Origin: Actinomycetota bacterium
Lineage (GTDB): Bacteria > Actinomycetota > Actinomycetes > Nanopelagicales > Nanopelagicaceae
Assembly: GCA_009698515.1 (NCBI GenBank)
Contig: WLQA01000036.1
Coordinates: 1-7,391 of the forward strand
Direction: 5' to 3'
Length of the DNA: 7,391 nt
In this document: positions 1 through 6,140 of the stretch, piece by piece
How the letters are laid out: every line of letters begins with the position of its first letter
Numbering within the stretch: position 1 is the stretch's first letter
Translations under genes and position numbers: made by a program
The notes under the pieces: generated by a model
What the model saw: the letters and a program-made list of their open reading frames with translations, nothing else
Told to the model about the DNA's origin: nothing
Databases searched by the model: none

Positions 1-5
1 AGGAG
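1..5 (+). promoter_or_regulatory. Shine-Dalgarno site of the DinB-family gene
   Basis: AGGAG lies 5 nt before the ATG at 11, a standard Shine-Dalgarno position. It is the only clear ribosome binding site in the window. A leadered start here suggests this gene is translated from within a longer mRNA that enters from the left, whereas most other genes in the window look leaderless. Confidence 0.75.
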
Positions 6-10
6 CAAAT

Positions 11-463
11 ATGGATCTGCAACAGGTAGCAAAAGATTATGAAGCAGCAACAAAATCATTTTTAGATGCCGTTGCCAGCTTTCCAAAGGCTGATCTTGAT
101 AAAGCGAAGAAGGATGGCTGGAATGCTCGTCAGATAATTCACCACTTAGCAGATAGTGAATCCCAAAGCTGCGCCAGATTAAGAAGATTAATTGCCGAAC
201 CAGGAACTACTATCCAAGGTTATGATGAAAATAAATGGGCCGGCTCTGATGTGTTGGGATATAAGGAGCTACCAATTGAAAGTTCATTGGCGTTATTTAA
301 GGCCTCCAGAGAGGCATCTTTAACAATTATTAAACGGTTAACACCAGATTTATTAAATAACACTGGTACACACACCGAATCAGGTGAGTACACAGTTAAG
401 AAATGGCTTGATGGTTATACGCGCCATCCCAAGGATCACGCAGAGCAGTTGTTAGCCGATTAA
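11..463 (+). CDS. DinB-superfamily metal-binding protein (YfiT/DinB_2-like)
   Basis: A 150-residue protein with the size and layout of the DinB/YfiT four-helix bundle. The likely metal ligands are visible: H45 in the W-N-A-R-Q-I-I-H-H-L-A-D-S-E stretch (residues 37-50), and the C-terminal H139-x3-H143 pair. This three-histidine set is the family hallmark. Many members are thiol-dependent S-transferases (bacillithiol or mycothiol users), but others have no known reaction, so no substrate is assigned. The protein should be cytoplasmic: there is no signal peptide or membrane segment. The ATG at 11 is chosen because AGGAG precedes it at 5 nt. It probably ends an operon starting outside the window. 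Its last 12 bases overlap the end of the convergent trhO gene. Family assignment is firm; function is open. Confidence 0.85.
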   Translation: MDLQQVAKDYEAATKSFLDAVASFPKADLDKAKKDGWNARQIIHHLADSESQSCARLRRLIAEPGTTIQGYDENKWAGSDVLGYKELPIESSLALFKASREASLTIIKRLTPDLLNNTGTHTESGEYTVKKWLDGYTRHPKDHAEQLLAD

Positions 464-1360
464 TTCGGCGTTGCTGTACTTTCGTTGTGGATGAGTACAA
501 ATCTCATCTGTCATTTTCTCTGCGCAATTTCCACAAAGTAGATTTAATGAATTACATGGCACCTTAGGGCAATCGTAGAAACGATAAGCAGGTGCGTCAC
601 ATTTCTCACACTTTGCAATCTTCTTTGATTTTTCGCTGAACTCGATCGACATACGATTATCAAAGGTATAAAGCGAGCCTTCCCAATGACTGTCATCACG
701 ATACTTTTGTCCGTATGTAAATATGCCGCCATCAATTTGATAAACCTCTTTAAAGCCACGATTTTTCATAACTGCAGATAAAACTTCACAACGAATTCCA
801 CCCGTGCAGTAAGTGACTACCGGCTTCTCTTTTAAGTGATCGTATTTTCCGCTTTCAATCTCCGTTACAAAATCTCTTGAAGTTTCTACATTTGGAACAA
901 CTGCATTCTTAAACTTTCCAACCTTAGCTTCATAAGAGTTTCGACCATCAAAGAAGACCACATCTTCACCACGTTCTGCTACCAACTTATCTACTTCAAA
1001 TGGCTTTAGATGTACGCCACCATTTACGACACCATTTTCATCAACTTTAATTTCATCTGGATGACCAAAGGCAACTAATTCTTGGCGAACCTTCACACTT
1101 AACTTTGGAAAATCATTTCCTGTTCCATCAGACCACTTGAATTTGATTTTGTTAAAACCGCTATAGCTTTTAGTTTGCTTAATATATTTCTTTAGATCCT
1201 CCATATTTCCACCTAATGTGCCATTGATGCCATGAGGTGAAACGATTACGCGACCAGTTAAATTCAAAGATTGACATAAATTTTTCTGCCATACCTTTAT
1301 CGCTTCCGGATCTTTCAGCGGCGAAAAGCCGTAATAAAGAATTACCTTAGGAAGATCCAT
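452..1360 (-). CDS. trhO: tRNA uridine(34) hydroxylase TrhO (rhodanese-domain, YceA/UPF0176 family)
   Basis: A 302-residue protein matching the TrhO family in length and domain order. An N-terminal acylphosphatase-like UPF0176 domain covers about residues 5-95, with the S-P-H-G-I-N-G-T motif at 41-48. A rhodanese domain covers about 120-220, with the active-site loop C-T-G-G-I-R-C at 185-191 (catalytic Cys185). A cysteine-rich tail follows, with C251, C254, C264, C269, C276 and C279, likely a metal-binding module. Known members use O2 to hydroxylate U34 of certain tRNAs to 5-hydroxyuridine. The ATG at 1360 has no Shine-Dalgarno, but a TAAAAT box ends 6 nt upstream, which fits a leaderless transcript and supports this start. 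It is divergent from the LuxR-type gene and convergent with the DinB gene. Confidence 0.93.
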   Translation of the reverse strand: MDLPKVILYYGFSPLKDPEAIKVWQKNLCQSLNLTGRVIVSPHGINGTLGGNMEDLKKYIKQTKSYSGFNKIKFKWSDGTGNDFPKLSVKVRQELVAFGHPDEIKVDENGVVNGGVHLKPFEVDKLVAERGEDVVFFDGRNSYEAKVGKFKNAVVPNVETSRDFVTEIESGKYDHLKEKPVVTYCTGGIRCEVLSAVMKNRGFKEVYQIDGGIFTYGQKYRDDSHWEGSLYTFDNRMSIEFSEKSKKIAKCEKCDAPAYRFYDCPKVPCNSLNLLCGNCAEKMTDEICTHPQRKYSNAELIG

Positions 1361-1366
1361 GTTCTA

Positions 1367-1372
1367 ATTTTA
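1367..1372 (-). promoter_or_regulatory. -10 box of trhO (leaderless)
   Basis: On the minus strand TAAAAT is followed by TAGAAC and then the ATG of trhO. A -10 element ending 6 nt before the start codon puts the predicted transcription start on or next to the A of the ATG. No convincing -35 hexamer is visible at the usual distance. Confidence 0.6.
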
Positions 1373-1384
1373 GAGCCCAGTTAG

Positions 1385-1402
1385 CTGGCGCTACTCCGCC
1401 AG
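1385..1402. repeat. GC-rich inverted repeat in the trhO/luxR divergent region
   Basis: CTGGCG and CGCCAG form a perfect 6-bp stem around the 6-nt loop CTACTC. No T-run follows on either strand, so it does not look like a terminator. It lies upstream of both divergent -10 boxes, about 13 bp behind the trhO box, so it could be a protein-binding site. No function is shown. Confidence 0.4.
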
Positions 1403-1434
1403 ATTTACGCTCAAGGGCGCAGAGATAACCCATG

Positions 1435-1520
1435 GGATCACCCGAAAAAGGGTGAATAAAACTTGTTGGATCCCCCTTTTAGGATCACCCTTTAGGCATG
1501 GAAAAATCGAAAAAGGGTGA
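1435..1520. repeat. Cluster of direct and inverted repeats around the LuxR-type gene start
   Basis: GGATCACCC occurs at 1435-1443 and 1482-1490, with a variant GGATCCCCC at 1468-1476. The 13-mer CGAAAAAGGGTGA occurs exactly twice, at 1443-1455 and 1508-1520. These make two inverted repeats. One is TCACCC-N6-GGGTGA at 1438-1455. The other is TCACCCTTT (1485-1493) with AAAGGGTGA (1512-1520), a perfect 9-bp match that brackets the ATG at 1498. The copies sit before, over and just inside the gene start, as expected of an operator array, possibly autoregulatory. The predicted transcription start lies inside the second repeat, so a DNA-binding role is more likely than an RNA hairpin. Confidence 0.6.
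1480..1485 (+). promoter_or_regulatory. Candidate -10 box of the LuxR-type gene
   Basis: TAGGAT fits the TANNNT form seen before other genes in the window. It ends 12 nt before the ATG at 1498, predicting a leader of only about 5 nt. It overlaps the repeat cluster, so a protein bound there would compete with RNA polymerase. No clear -35 is seen. Confidence 0.4.
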
Positions 1521-3072
1521 GGAACCTACAGGGGTTCGCGATGTTTCCTTAGGCGCTCTAGAGGCTCTGATGCAAGGCGCTGATGCCCAAGTAATTTTTG
1601 ATTTACTAATTTCAAATGCACGTCAATTAGCTGCAACGGGTCAGGGTCAACAACTAATAAAAATGGCACCTTACATGGGTGATGAATCTGAAAGTGGTTT
1701 AGCAATCAGACGTGGATTTGTAATGCTAGGACATTTAGTAGATCTTGATTTTGACACTGCCGAAGCTTTAGCAAATCAACTTTATGAAGAAGAAAAGAAA
1801 AATCCGGTTTATGATTTCTTAGAGAAAATAACTAATTATGTATTTGCCGCAAGTGCATTTGCACGTGGTGATTTAACAAAAACTCTGCAATCTATCGATG
1901 GTGCCTTGAATGCTCCGATAATAACCTCCGACTTAGGTGATGCCGATAAAATAAATTTAATTAGATTGCGAAGTTCAGTACTGATGTTGCAATCAGATGA
2001 TTCCGCGCTAGAAGTACAACTCGAAGGTGCTACAAAGATCGCTGATGAAAGTAATCAAGGCGATTATGGAATTCACCTGATGGCCATTAAAGCAATGTTA
2101 TTTCATGAAAAAGGAGAATTTATAAAAGCTGCAGAGCTTGCTAAATCCGTTATAACAAGCTCTGAAGTTTATGGATATACCGGAGTCACCTCAGCAATGG
2201 ATTGTAAATGGGTTTTGGCTCGATGCACCATTTCATTTGGAAAGCTAGATCAAGCAATCGAACTGCTTGAAGAGTTAAAAACAGAAGCAGAAAAGAGCAA
2301 AATTTATACCTGGTATGTCACAGCCGAATCAATGATCTTAAGGATTTTAACTGAACTAACCAGAATTCGGGAAGCACTTGATCGATCAATAAATCTTCGA
2401 AATTATATAACTAAATTCCCAAAACAATATGATCTTAGTTGGATGGCAGATGTTGGCGAACTTTATATTAGATATCGACTAAATGATTTAAATCGAGCTA
2501 AAGAAATTGCGGCAAGAACTCCAAGAATTTATTATGTAAATCAAATAATTGAAGCAATGGAAGCGGCAAAAGGTAAAGAGTTTACAAAAGAACAGGTAAT
2601 GCAATTAAGTGAAGATTCGCCAAGGAAAAAACTTTGGAAGTACTTGTATCTTTCAGAGTTCCCAACATCCAAAGATTTTTCGCCCAAGCAGTGCATGAAA
2701 ATTGCGTTAGAAGTTGGTGAACTTACTGGAGCAAGAGATATTTTCATGCGCCAAGGAAATCACCACCATAATTTGATTTTTCAGATCGCCAATGAAGAGC
2801 CTTCACTTTTTCTTGAGGAACTAAGCAGAGATTGCCTAAAGCGAATTAAGTTACGAAATGAGTCACAGTTAGAGAATGAAGAGTCTCTTACCTCTAGAGA
2901 ATTACAAGTATTAAAGCATCTAGCTACAGGCAAATCTATAAATCTAATCGGCGCAGAGTTGCATATTTCGCAAAATACGATGAAAACTCACCTTAGAAAT
3001 ATTTACCGAAAAATGGGAGTTGATGGCAGAAAAACAGCGGTATTAAAAGCTCAGGAAAGTTTTTTAATTTAA
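1498..3072 (+). CDS. LuxR-family transcriptional regulator, helical-repeat N-terminus without ATPase domain
   Basis: A 524-residue protein. The C-terminus (about 464-520) is a canonical LuxR/GerE helix-turn-helix: L-T-S-R-E-L-Q-V-L opens the domain, and the recognition helix lies in S-Q-N-T-M-K-T-H-L-R-N-I (491-502). The remaining roughly 460 residues read as alpha-helical, TPR-like repeats similar in style to the C-terminal half of MalT/LAL regulators. I see no Walker A P-loop and no receiver domain with its Asp pocket, so it is neither a full STAND ATPase regulator nor a two-component response regulator. It probably binds a ligand or partner through its helical repeats. An unusual N-H-H-H-N patch sits near residue 422. 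The ATG at 1498 lacks a Shine-Dalgarno; an in-frame ATG at 1570 is a less likely alternative. Target genes are unknown; the repeat cluster at its own start suggests autoregulation. It overlaps the convergent nuclease gene by 4 bp. Confidence 0.85.
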   Translation: MEKSKKGEEPTGVRDVSLGALEALMQGADAQVIFDLLISNARQLAATGQGQQLIKMAPYMGDESESGLAIRRGFVMLGHLVDLDFDTAEALANQLYEEEKKNPVYDFLEKITNYVFAASAFARGDLTKTLQSIDGALNAPIITSDLGDADKINLIRLRSSVLMLQSDDSALEVQLEGATKIADESNQGDYGIHLMAIKAMLFHEKGEFIKAAELAKSVITSSEVYGYTGVTSAMDCKWVLARCTISFGKLDQAIELLEELKTEAEKSKIYTWYVTAESMILRILTELTRIREALDRSINLRNYITKFPKQYDLSWMADVGELYIRYRLNDLNRAKEIAARTPRIYYVNQIIEAMEAAKGKEFTKEQVMQLSEDSPRKKLWKYLYLSEFPTSKDFSPKQCMKIALEVGELTGARDIFMRQGNHHHNLIFQIANEEPSLFLEELSRDCLKRIKLRNESQLENEESLTSRELQVLKHLATGKSINLIGAELHISQNTMKTHLRNIYRKMGVDGRKTAVLKAQESFLI

Positions 3073-4460
3073 AGATAAAACTTTTGATTCAATTTTGGCA
3101 CAACAGTATTCCAGCCAAGTTGGGAATTAATTTTCTCTGCCATCGCTGCACTTGATGCGGGTTCGCCGTGAACAATAAAGGTATGTGTTGGTGCCGTTTT
3201 GTTGGTTCCTAGCCATTCACATACCTCATCTGCATCTGCATGCACAGATAACCCTTGTATCTGAACTATTTCAGCAAATACTGAAACTTGCTTGCCATGC
3301 ATCTTTACCGATTTAACTCCTTCAACAAGTGCGCGACCACGTGTTCCCTCGGCTTGATAACCAATCAAAATTACAGCGTGCTCAGAATGTGGCAACATAT
3401 TTTCTAAATGGTGAACTACTCGACCGCCAGAGCCCATTCCACTTGCGGAAATAATAATGCAGCTTTTGCTTGGATCATTTAGTGCTTTAGATTCTTCAAC
3501 AGTTTCAGCACCTTTTAGATTTCCAGGATTAAATGGATCATCAAATTTAACTGAATCTAGTAACTCCTGCTTAATATCAGTAGATCCATTTTGCATCGCC
3601 ATTTTGTAGATATTTAAAGAGGCTAGTGCCATTGGAGAATCTACAAAAATTGGCAGATTAGGAATCTTATTTTCTTTAACTAACCGCTTGAGAATCATCA
3701 AAATTACCTCGGTACGATCTACTGCAAATGCCGGAATTAAGATCGAACCATTTCGTTGTACACATTTGTTTATAGTTTGCTCAAGTAAGAACTGCGTATC
3801 TTCATGTTTGCGATCACCATAAGTTGATTCCATAATCACAGCATCTACCGCACCTGAAACCATTGGATCTGGTGGATTTAGTAATGGGTGTTGAGATCTT
3901 CCTAAATCACCAGAGAAAACAATTCGTTTTCCATCGAGTAATACTTCAACAACGCTTGATCCCAAGATATGACCACTTCGGTGAAAGGTTGCCGAAATAC
4001 TTGGCGCGATCTCAACCTGTTCATGAAATTTAATTGGTGCAAACTTAGTTATTGTTTTATTGGCATCTTCTAAATTATAAAGTGCTTCAGGTTTTTCATG
4101 TTTTGAGTAACCCTTTTTCTCAGCGTATTTAGCATCCTCCATTTGAATGCGGGCGGAGTCGCGAAGCACGATTTCCACTAACTTTGCAGTGTCTTGAGTT
4201 AAATAGATTTTGCCATTAAATCCATCACGAACTAATCGAGGCAAATATCCTGAATGATCTAAATGTGCATGCGTAATGATGATGGCATTTATCTCAGCTG
4301 GATTAATGGGAAATGGCTCCCAGTTTTTAAGTCTTAGCTCCTTAAGACCTTGAAACATTCCAGCTTCTACTAATAATTTGAAATTATCTGTTTCTAGTAA
4401 AAACCTGGAACCAGTTACAGATTCCACGCCACCTAAAAAGGTGATCGTGTGGGTAGACAC
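3069..4460 (-). CDS. Beta-CASP metallo-beta-lactamase-fold ribonuclease (YSH1/CPSF73-like, COG1236 type)
   Basis: A 463-residue protein, normal for stand-alone bacterial and archaeal beta-CASP nucleases. The zinc-site motifs appear in order: H64-A-H66-L-D68-H69 followed by SG, H164 in S-G-H-I-L-G-S, and D185 in F-S-G-D-L-G. Then come the beta-CASP marks: E211-S-T-Y-G-D-R (motif A), the G-M-G-S-G-G-R-V-V-H-H stretch at 341-351 (motif B region), L-S-V-H407-A-D-A-D (motif C histidine), and H431-G-E near the end. Characterised relatives are metal-dependent RNA endo- or exonucleases acting in the cytoplasm. The start is GTG at 4460, only 4 nt after the stop of the Gfo/Idh gene and without a clear Shine-Dalgarno, so translational coupling is likely. 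It is the second gene of a two-gene operon. The RNA substrate is unknown. Confidence 0.9.
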   Translation of the reverse strand: MSTHTITFLGGVESVTGSRFLLETDNFKLLVEAGMFQGLKELRLKNWEPFPINPAEINAIIITHAHLDHSGYLPRLVRDGFNGKIYLTQDTAKLVEIVLRDSARIQMEDAKYAEKKGYSKHEKPEALYNLEDANKTITKFAPIKFHEQVEIAPSISATFHRSGHILGSSVVEVLLDGKRIVFSGDLGRSQHPLLNPPDPMVSGAVDAVIMESTYGDRKHEDTQFLLEQTINKCVQRNGSILIPAFAVDRTEVILMILKRLVKENKIPNLPIFVDSPMALASLNIYKMAMQNGSTDIKQELLDSVKFDDPFNPGNLKGAETVEESKALNDPSKSCIIISASGMGSGGRVVHHLENMLPHSEHAVILIGYQAEGTRGRALVEGVKSVKMHGKQVSVFAEIVQIQGLSVHADADEVCEWLGTNKTAPTHTFIVHGEPASSAAMAEKINSQLGWNTVVPKLNQKFYL

Positions 4461-4464
4461 TTAC

Positions 4465-5487
4465 TTAAATCTTAAAAACTGGTCGGACTGGAAGTCCGGC
4501 ATTTAAGTAAGCAGCATCAATTAACTGCATCTGTTTAAAAGCATCCTGCGCATCAGTCTTAAATGGTTTTCCTAAATCAACTGCATCGGCAAAGGCCATT
4601 AATTGATGTGTGTAGGTTGAAAGAGTTCCAAGATGTTCGGTGCGCGCAGTTGCATTAACGGTAATAACTACTCGATCATCCCAACCAGAAACAACACAAT
4701 TTGGCACATGAACAGAGCCTTTAGTACCTGTAATAGTTAGGGGAGCGTCAAAGGCTGGAGATTCAAAATCACCCTTTGCATAAGCCTTAACACCATTTGG
4801 ATATTGCAATTGCACATTTAACTTTGTGTCAATATCATTTTTTGCAGCATTTACCTCAGTGCTTAAAACAGTTGGCTCACCGCCGGTAATTAAATTACAA
4901 ATCATGCGCTGAGAATGAAGTGAGTAACAACCAACATCCATTAATGATCCGCCCGCTAAATCAAATTGCAGACGCAGATCAGTTGGATCTGGCATTGGAA
5001 TAATCAATGCCGACTCCACCTTAGTTACATCGCCGATTTCACCAGATTTAACAACTTCCAACGCGCGTTGAAAAACTGGGTGGTAGTAATAATGAAAACC
5101 CTCCATAAATACTTTGCCGGTTTTTGCAACAACTTGGGCAACCTCATTTGCCTCAGCAGCATTTGATGCAGAAGGTTTCTCACTTAATACATGTTTACCT
5201 GCTTGCAATGCGCGAATATTCCAAGGCCCATGTGCTCCGTTGTGCAGGGCGTTATAAATAACATTAATCTCTGGATCATCTAATAAATCTTGGTAATTCC
5301 CGTAGACACCTTCTACTTGATGTTGTTTGGCAAACTCTTCAGCTTTTTTGATATCTCGCGATGCAACTGCGACTAAGCGATGGCCAGTTGCATGAGCAGG
5401 AGCAACGATGGCACTTGGGGCAATTCGGGCGGCGCCCAGAATTCCGATTTTAAGTGGTGTGCGGGCTGAGTTTGTTGATGAGTTCAT
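4465..5487 (-). CDS. Gfo/Idh/MocA-family NAD(P)-dependent oxidoreductase (dihydrodiol/xylose dehydrogenase-like)
   Basis: A 340-residue protein of normal family length. The N-terminal Rossmann fold shows the nucleotide loop G-I-L-G-A-A at 15-20 and V-A-S-R at 41-44 after the second strand. The E-K-P motif at 103-105 carries the likely catalytic Lys104. The C-terminal substrate domain has G-G-S-L-M-D184-V-G-C-Y-S-L-H191, a form seen in the trans-1,2-dihydrobenzenediol dehydrogenase and NADP xylose dehydrogenase branch rather than in inositol dehydrogenases. It should oxidise or reduce a sugar- or diol-like compound in the cytoplasm; the substrate cannot be read from sequence. The ATG at 5487 is supported by TAAGGT ending 7 nt upstream, a leaderless arrangement. 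It is first in an operon with the beta-CASP nuclease and divergent from the TRIC gene, 25 bp away. Confidence 0.9.
   Translation of the reverse strand: MNSSTNSARTPLKIGILGAARIAPSAIVAPAHATGHRLVAVASRDIKKAEEFAKQHQVEGVYGNYQDLLDDPEINVIYNALHNGAHGPWNIRALQAGKHVLSEKPSASNAAEANEVAQVVAKTGKVFMEGFHYYYHPVFQRALEVVKSGEIGDVTKVESALIIPMPDPTDLRLQFDLAGGSLMDVGCYSLHSQRMICNLITGGEPTVLSTEVNAAKNDIDTKLNVQLQYPNGVKAYAKGDFESPAFDAPLTITGTKGSVHVPNCVVSGWDDRVVITVNATARTEHLGTLSTYTHQLMAFADAVDLGKPFKTDAQDAFKQMQLIDAAYLNAGLPVRPVFKI
4476..4498 (-). terminator. Possible weak terminator or attenuator at the end of the Gfo/Idh gene
   Basis: On the minus strand CGGACT-TCC-AGTCCG forms a 6-bp stem with a 3-nt loop at 4498-4484, followed by ACCAG and then a run of five T. 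It lies inside the last codons of the oxidoreductase gene and upstream of the nuclease start. The stem is short and the T-run is displaced by 5 nt, so at most partial termination is expected. Coding constraint may be the whole explanation. Confidence 0.25.
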
Positions 5488-5494
5488 AAGGCTT

Positions 5495-5500
5495 ACCTTA
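5495..5500 (-). promoter_or_regulatory. -10 box of the Gfo/Idh - nuclease operon (leaderless)
   Basis: Minus-strand TAAGGT is followed by 7 nt (AAGCCTT) and the ATG at 5487, so transcription is predicted to start at the start codon. It directly abuts the plus-strand -10 box at 5501-5506. The same TAAGGT hexamer serves the dioxygenase gene at 6135-6140. Confidence 0.6.
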
Positions 5501-5506
5501 TAGATT
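5501..5506 (+). promoter_or_regulatory. -10 box of the TRIC-family gene (leaderless)
   Basis: TAGATT is followed by TAACCC and then the ATG at 5513, a 6-nt spacing typical of leaderless transcripts. This favours 5513 over the second in-frame ATG at 5522. Upstream promoter sequence would lie inside the coding region of the divergent oxidoreductase. Confidence 0.55.
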
Positions 5507-5512
5507 TAACCC

Positions 5513-6103
5513 ATGATTGCCATGCTGGACATAATCGCAACCTTTGCTTTTGCCTTGGTAGGAGCGCGCATAGCTGCAGATCGCCGAATGGATTACGGCG
5601 GAATTTTATTAATTGCAACTGTTGCATCATTAACCGGCGGATCACTTCGTAATTTGTTCTTAGGCGAGCGCCCGATCTGGTTGCAACAACCTTGGTACTT
5701 CCTATCAATTTTGCTGGCGGTGGCAATCACAATTGCACTTCGAATTACCCGCCCCGTTGGAAAAGTTGTTTTAGCCATGGATACATTGGGTTTAGCGGTA
5801 GCTGTTGTTTCGGGCGTGCAATATTCATTAGATCATTACGCACCAAGTTTTGCCGCAGTAATTTTGGGAGTTCTAACAGCGGTAGCAGGTGGCTTGTTGC
5901 GCGATGTGCTTTGCCAAGTAGAACCAGTTTTGTTGCATCGCGAAACAATAGGAACTGCATGCACAGTAGGTGCTTTGGTTTATGTCTTAATCGAACCGAC
6001 CAGCTTGCCTAATGGGGCGGTGGCACTGATCTCTGGTGCTGTGATTGTTCTAGTTCGCTCAGTTTCAATTAAAAAAGGTTGGAATCTGCCCAAAGTTAAG
6101 TAA
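5513..6103 (+). CDS. TRIC-family (UPF0126/YicG-like) trimeric cation channel protein
   Basis: A 196-residue, strongly hydrophobic protein consistent with seven membrane helices. It shows the internal duplication of the family: a glycine-rich L-R motif occurs once in each half, as G-G-S-L-R-N at 42-47 followed by G-E-R-P (51-54), and G-G-L-L-R-D at 126-131. The D-T-L-G-L-A motif (90-95), usual in the fourth helix region, is present. Prokaryotic TRIC homologues form homotrimeric monovalent cation (K+) channels in the cytoplasmic membrane. The first motif has Asn47 where I would expect Asp, a small deviation. The start at 5513 is backed by the TAGATT box 6 nt upstream. It shares a 25-bp promoter region with the divergent oxidoreductase. 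No terminator is visible before the next gene, so read-through into the dioxygenase is possible. Confidence 0.9.
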   Translation: MIAMLDIIATFAFALVGARIAADRRMDYGGILLIATVASLTGGSLRNLFLGERPIWLQQPWYFLSILLAVAITIALRITRPVGKVVLAMDTLGLAVAVVSGVQYSLDHYAPSFAAVILGVLTAVAGGLLRDVLCQVEPVLLHRETIGTACTVGALVYVLIEPTSLPNGAVALISGAVIVLVRSVSIKKGWNLPKVK

Positions 6104-6111
6104 ATTAAAAG

Positions 6112-6129
6112 TAGTTGAAATTTCAACTA
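6112..6129. promoter_or_regulatory. Perfect 18-bp palindrome, probable operator of the dioxygenase gene
   Basis: TAGTTGAAATTTCAACTA is its own reverse complement with no spacer. It lies 5 bp upstream of the -10 box and covers the -35 region of the predicted promoter, about -35 to -18 relative to a start at 6147. A spacerless palindrome cannot form a full hairpin, and no T-run follows, so an operator for a dimeric repressor is the best reading. Length, AT-richness and position suit MarR-type regulators, some of which control extradiol dioxygenases (for example MhqR in Bacillus). No such regulator gene is in the window. Confidence 0.75.
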
Positions 6130-6134
6130 TCTGC

Positions 6135-6140
6135 TAAGGT
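6135..6140 (+). promoter_or_regulatory. -10 box of the dioxygenase gene (leaderless; decides the start)
   Basis: TAAGGT is followed by ATGGAT and then ATG at 6147. By the 6-7 nt rule seen at the other promoters, transcription begins at about 6147, so the upstream ATG at 6141 would not be in the mRNA. The box sits 5 bp after the palindromic operator. Confidence 0.6.

Noticed and set aside
455..469. GCCGA-TTAAT-TCGGC inverted repeat at the DinB/trhO junction as a terminator
   Set aside because: The stem is only 5 bp, no T-run follows on either strand, and it is embedded in coding sequence of both genes.
544..759. A 71-codon minus-strand frame inside trhO
   Set aside because: It is an alternate frame of trhO with no motif and no start signal.
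1373..1430. Possible tRNA or small RNA in the GC-richer part of the divergent region
   Set aside because: There is no T-loop consensus, no acceptor-stem pairing and no CCA end; only the short 1385-1402 hairpin is supported.
5493..5960. Minus-strand frames opposite the TRIC gene
   Set aside because: They are antisense shadows of the TRIC coding sequence, with no recognisable domain or start signal.
5692..6012. A 106-codon plus-strand frame within the TRIC gene
   Set aside because: It lies fully inside a well-supported membrane protein gene in another frame, its product is rich in Cys, Ser and Arg without any motif, and it has no promoter or ribosome binding site.
6112..6134. The 18-bp palindrome as the terminator of the TRIC gene
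   Set aside because: It has no loop, its stem is AT-rich and no T-run follows; its position against the -10 box fits an operator better.
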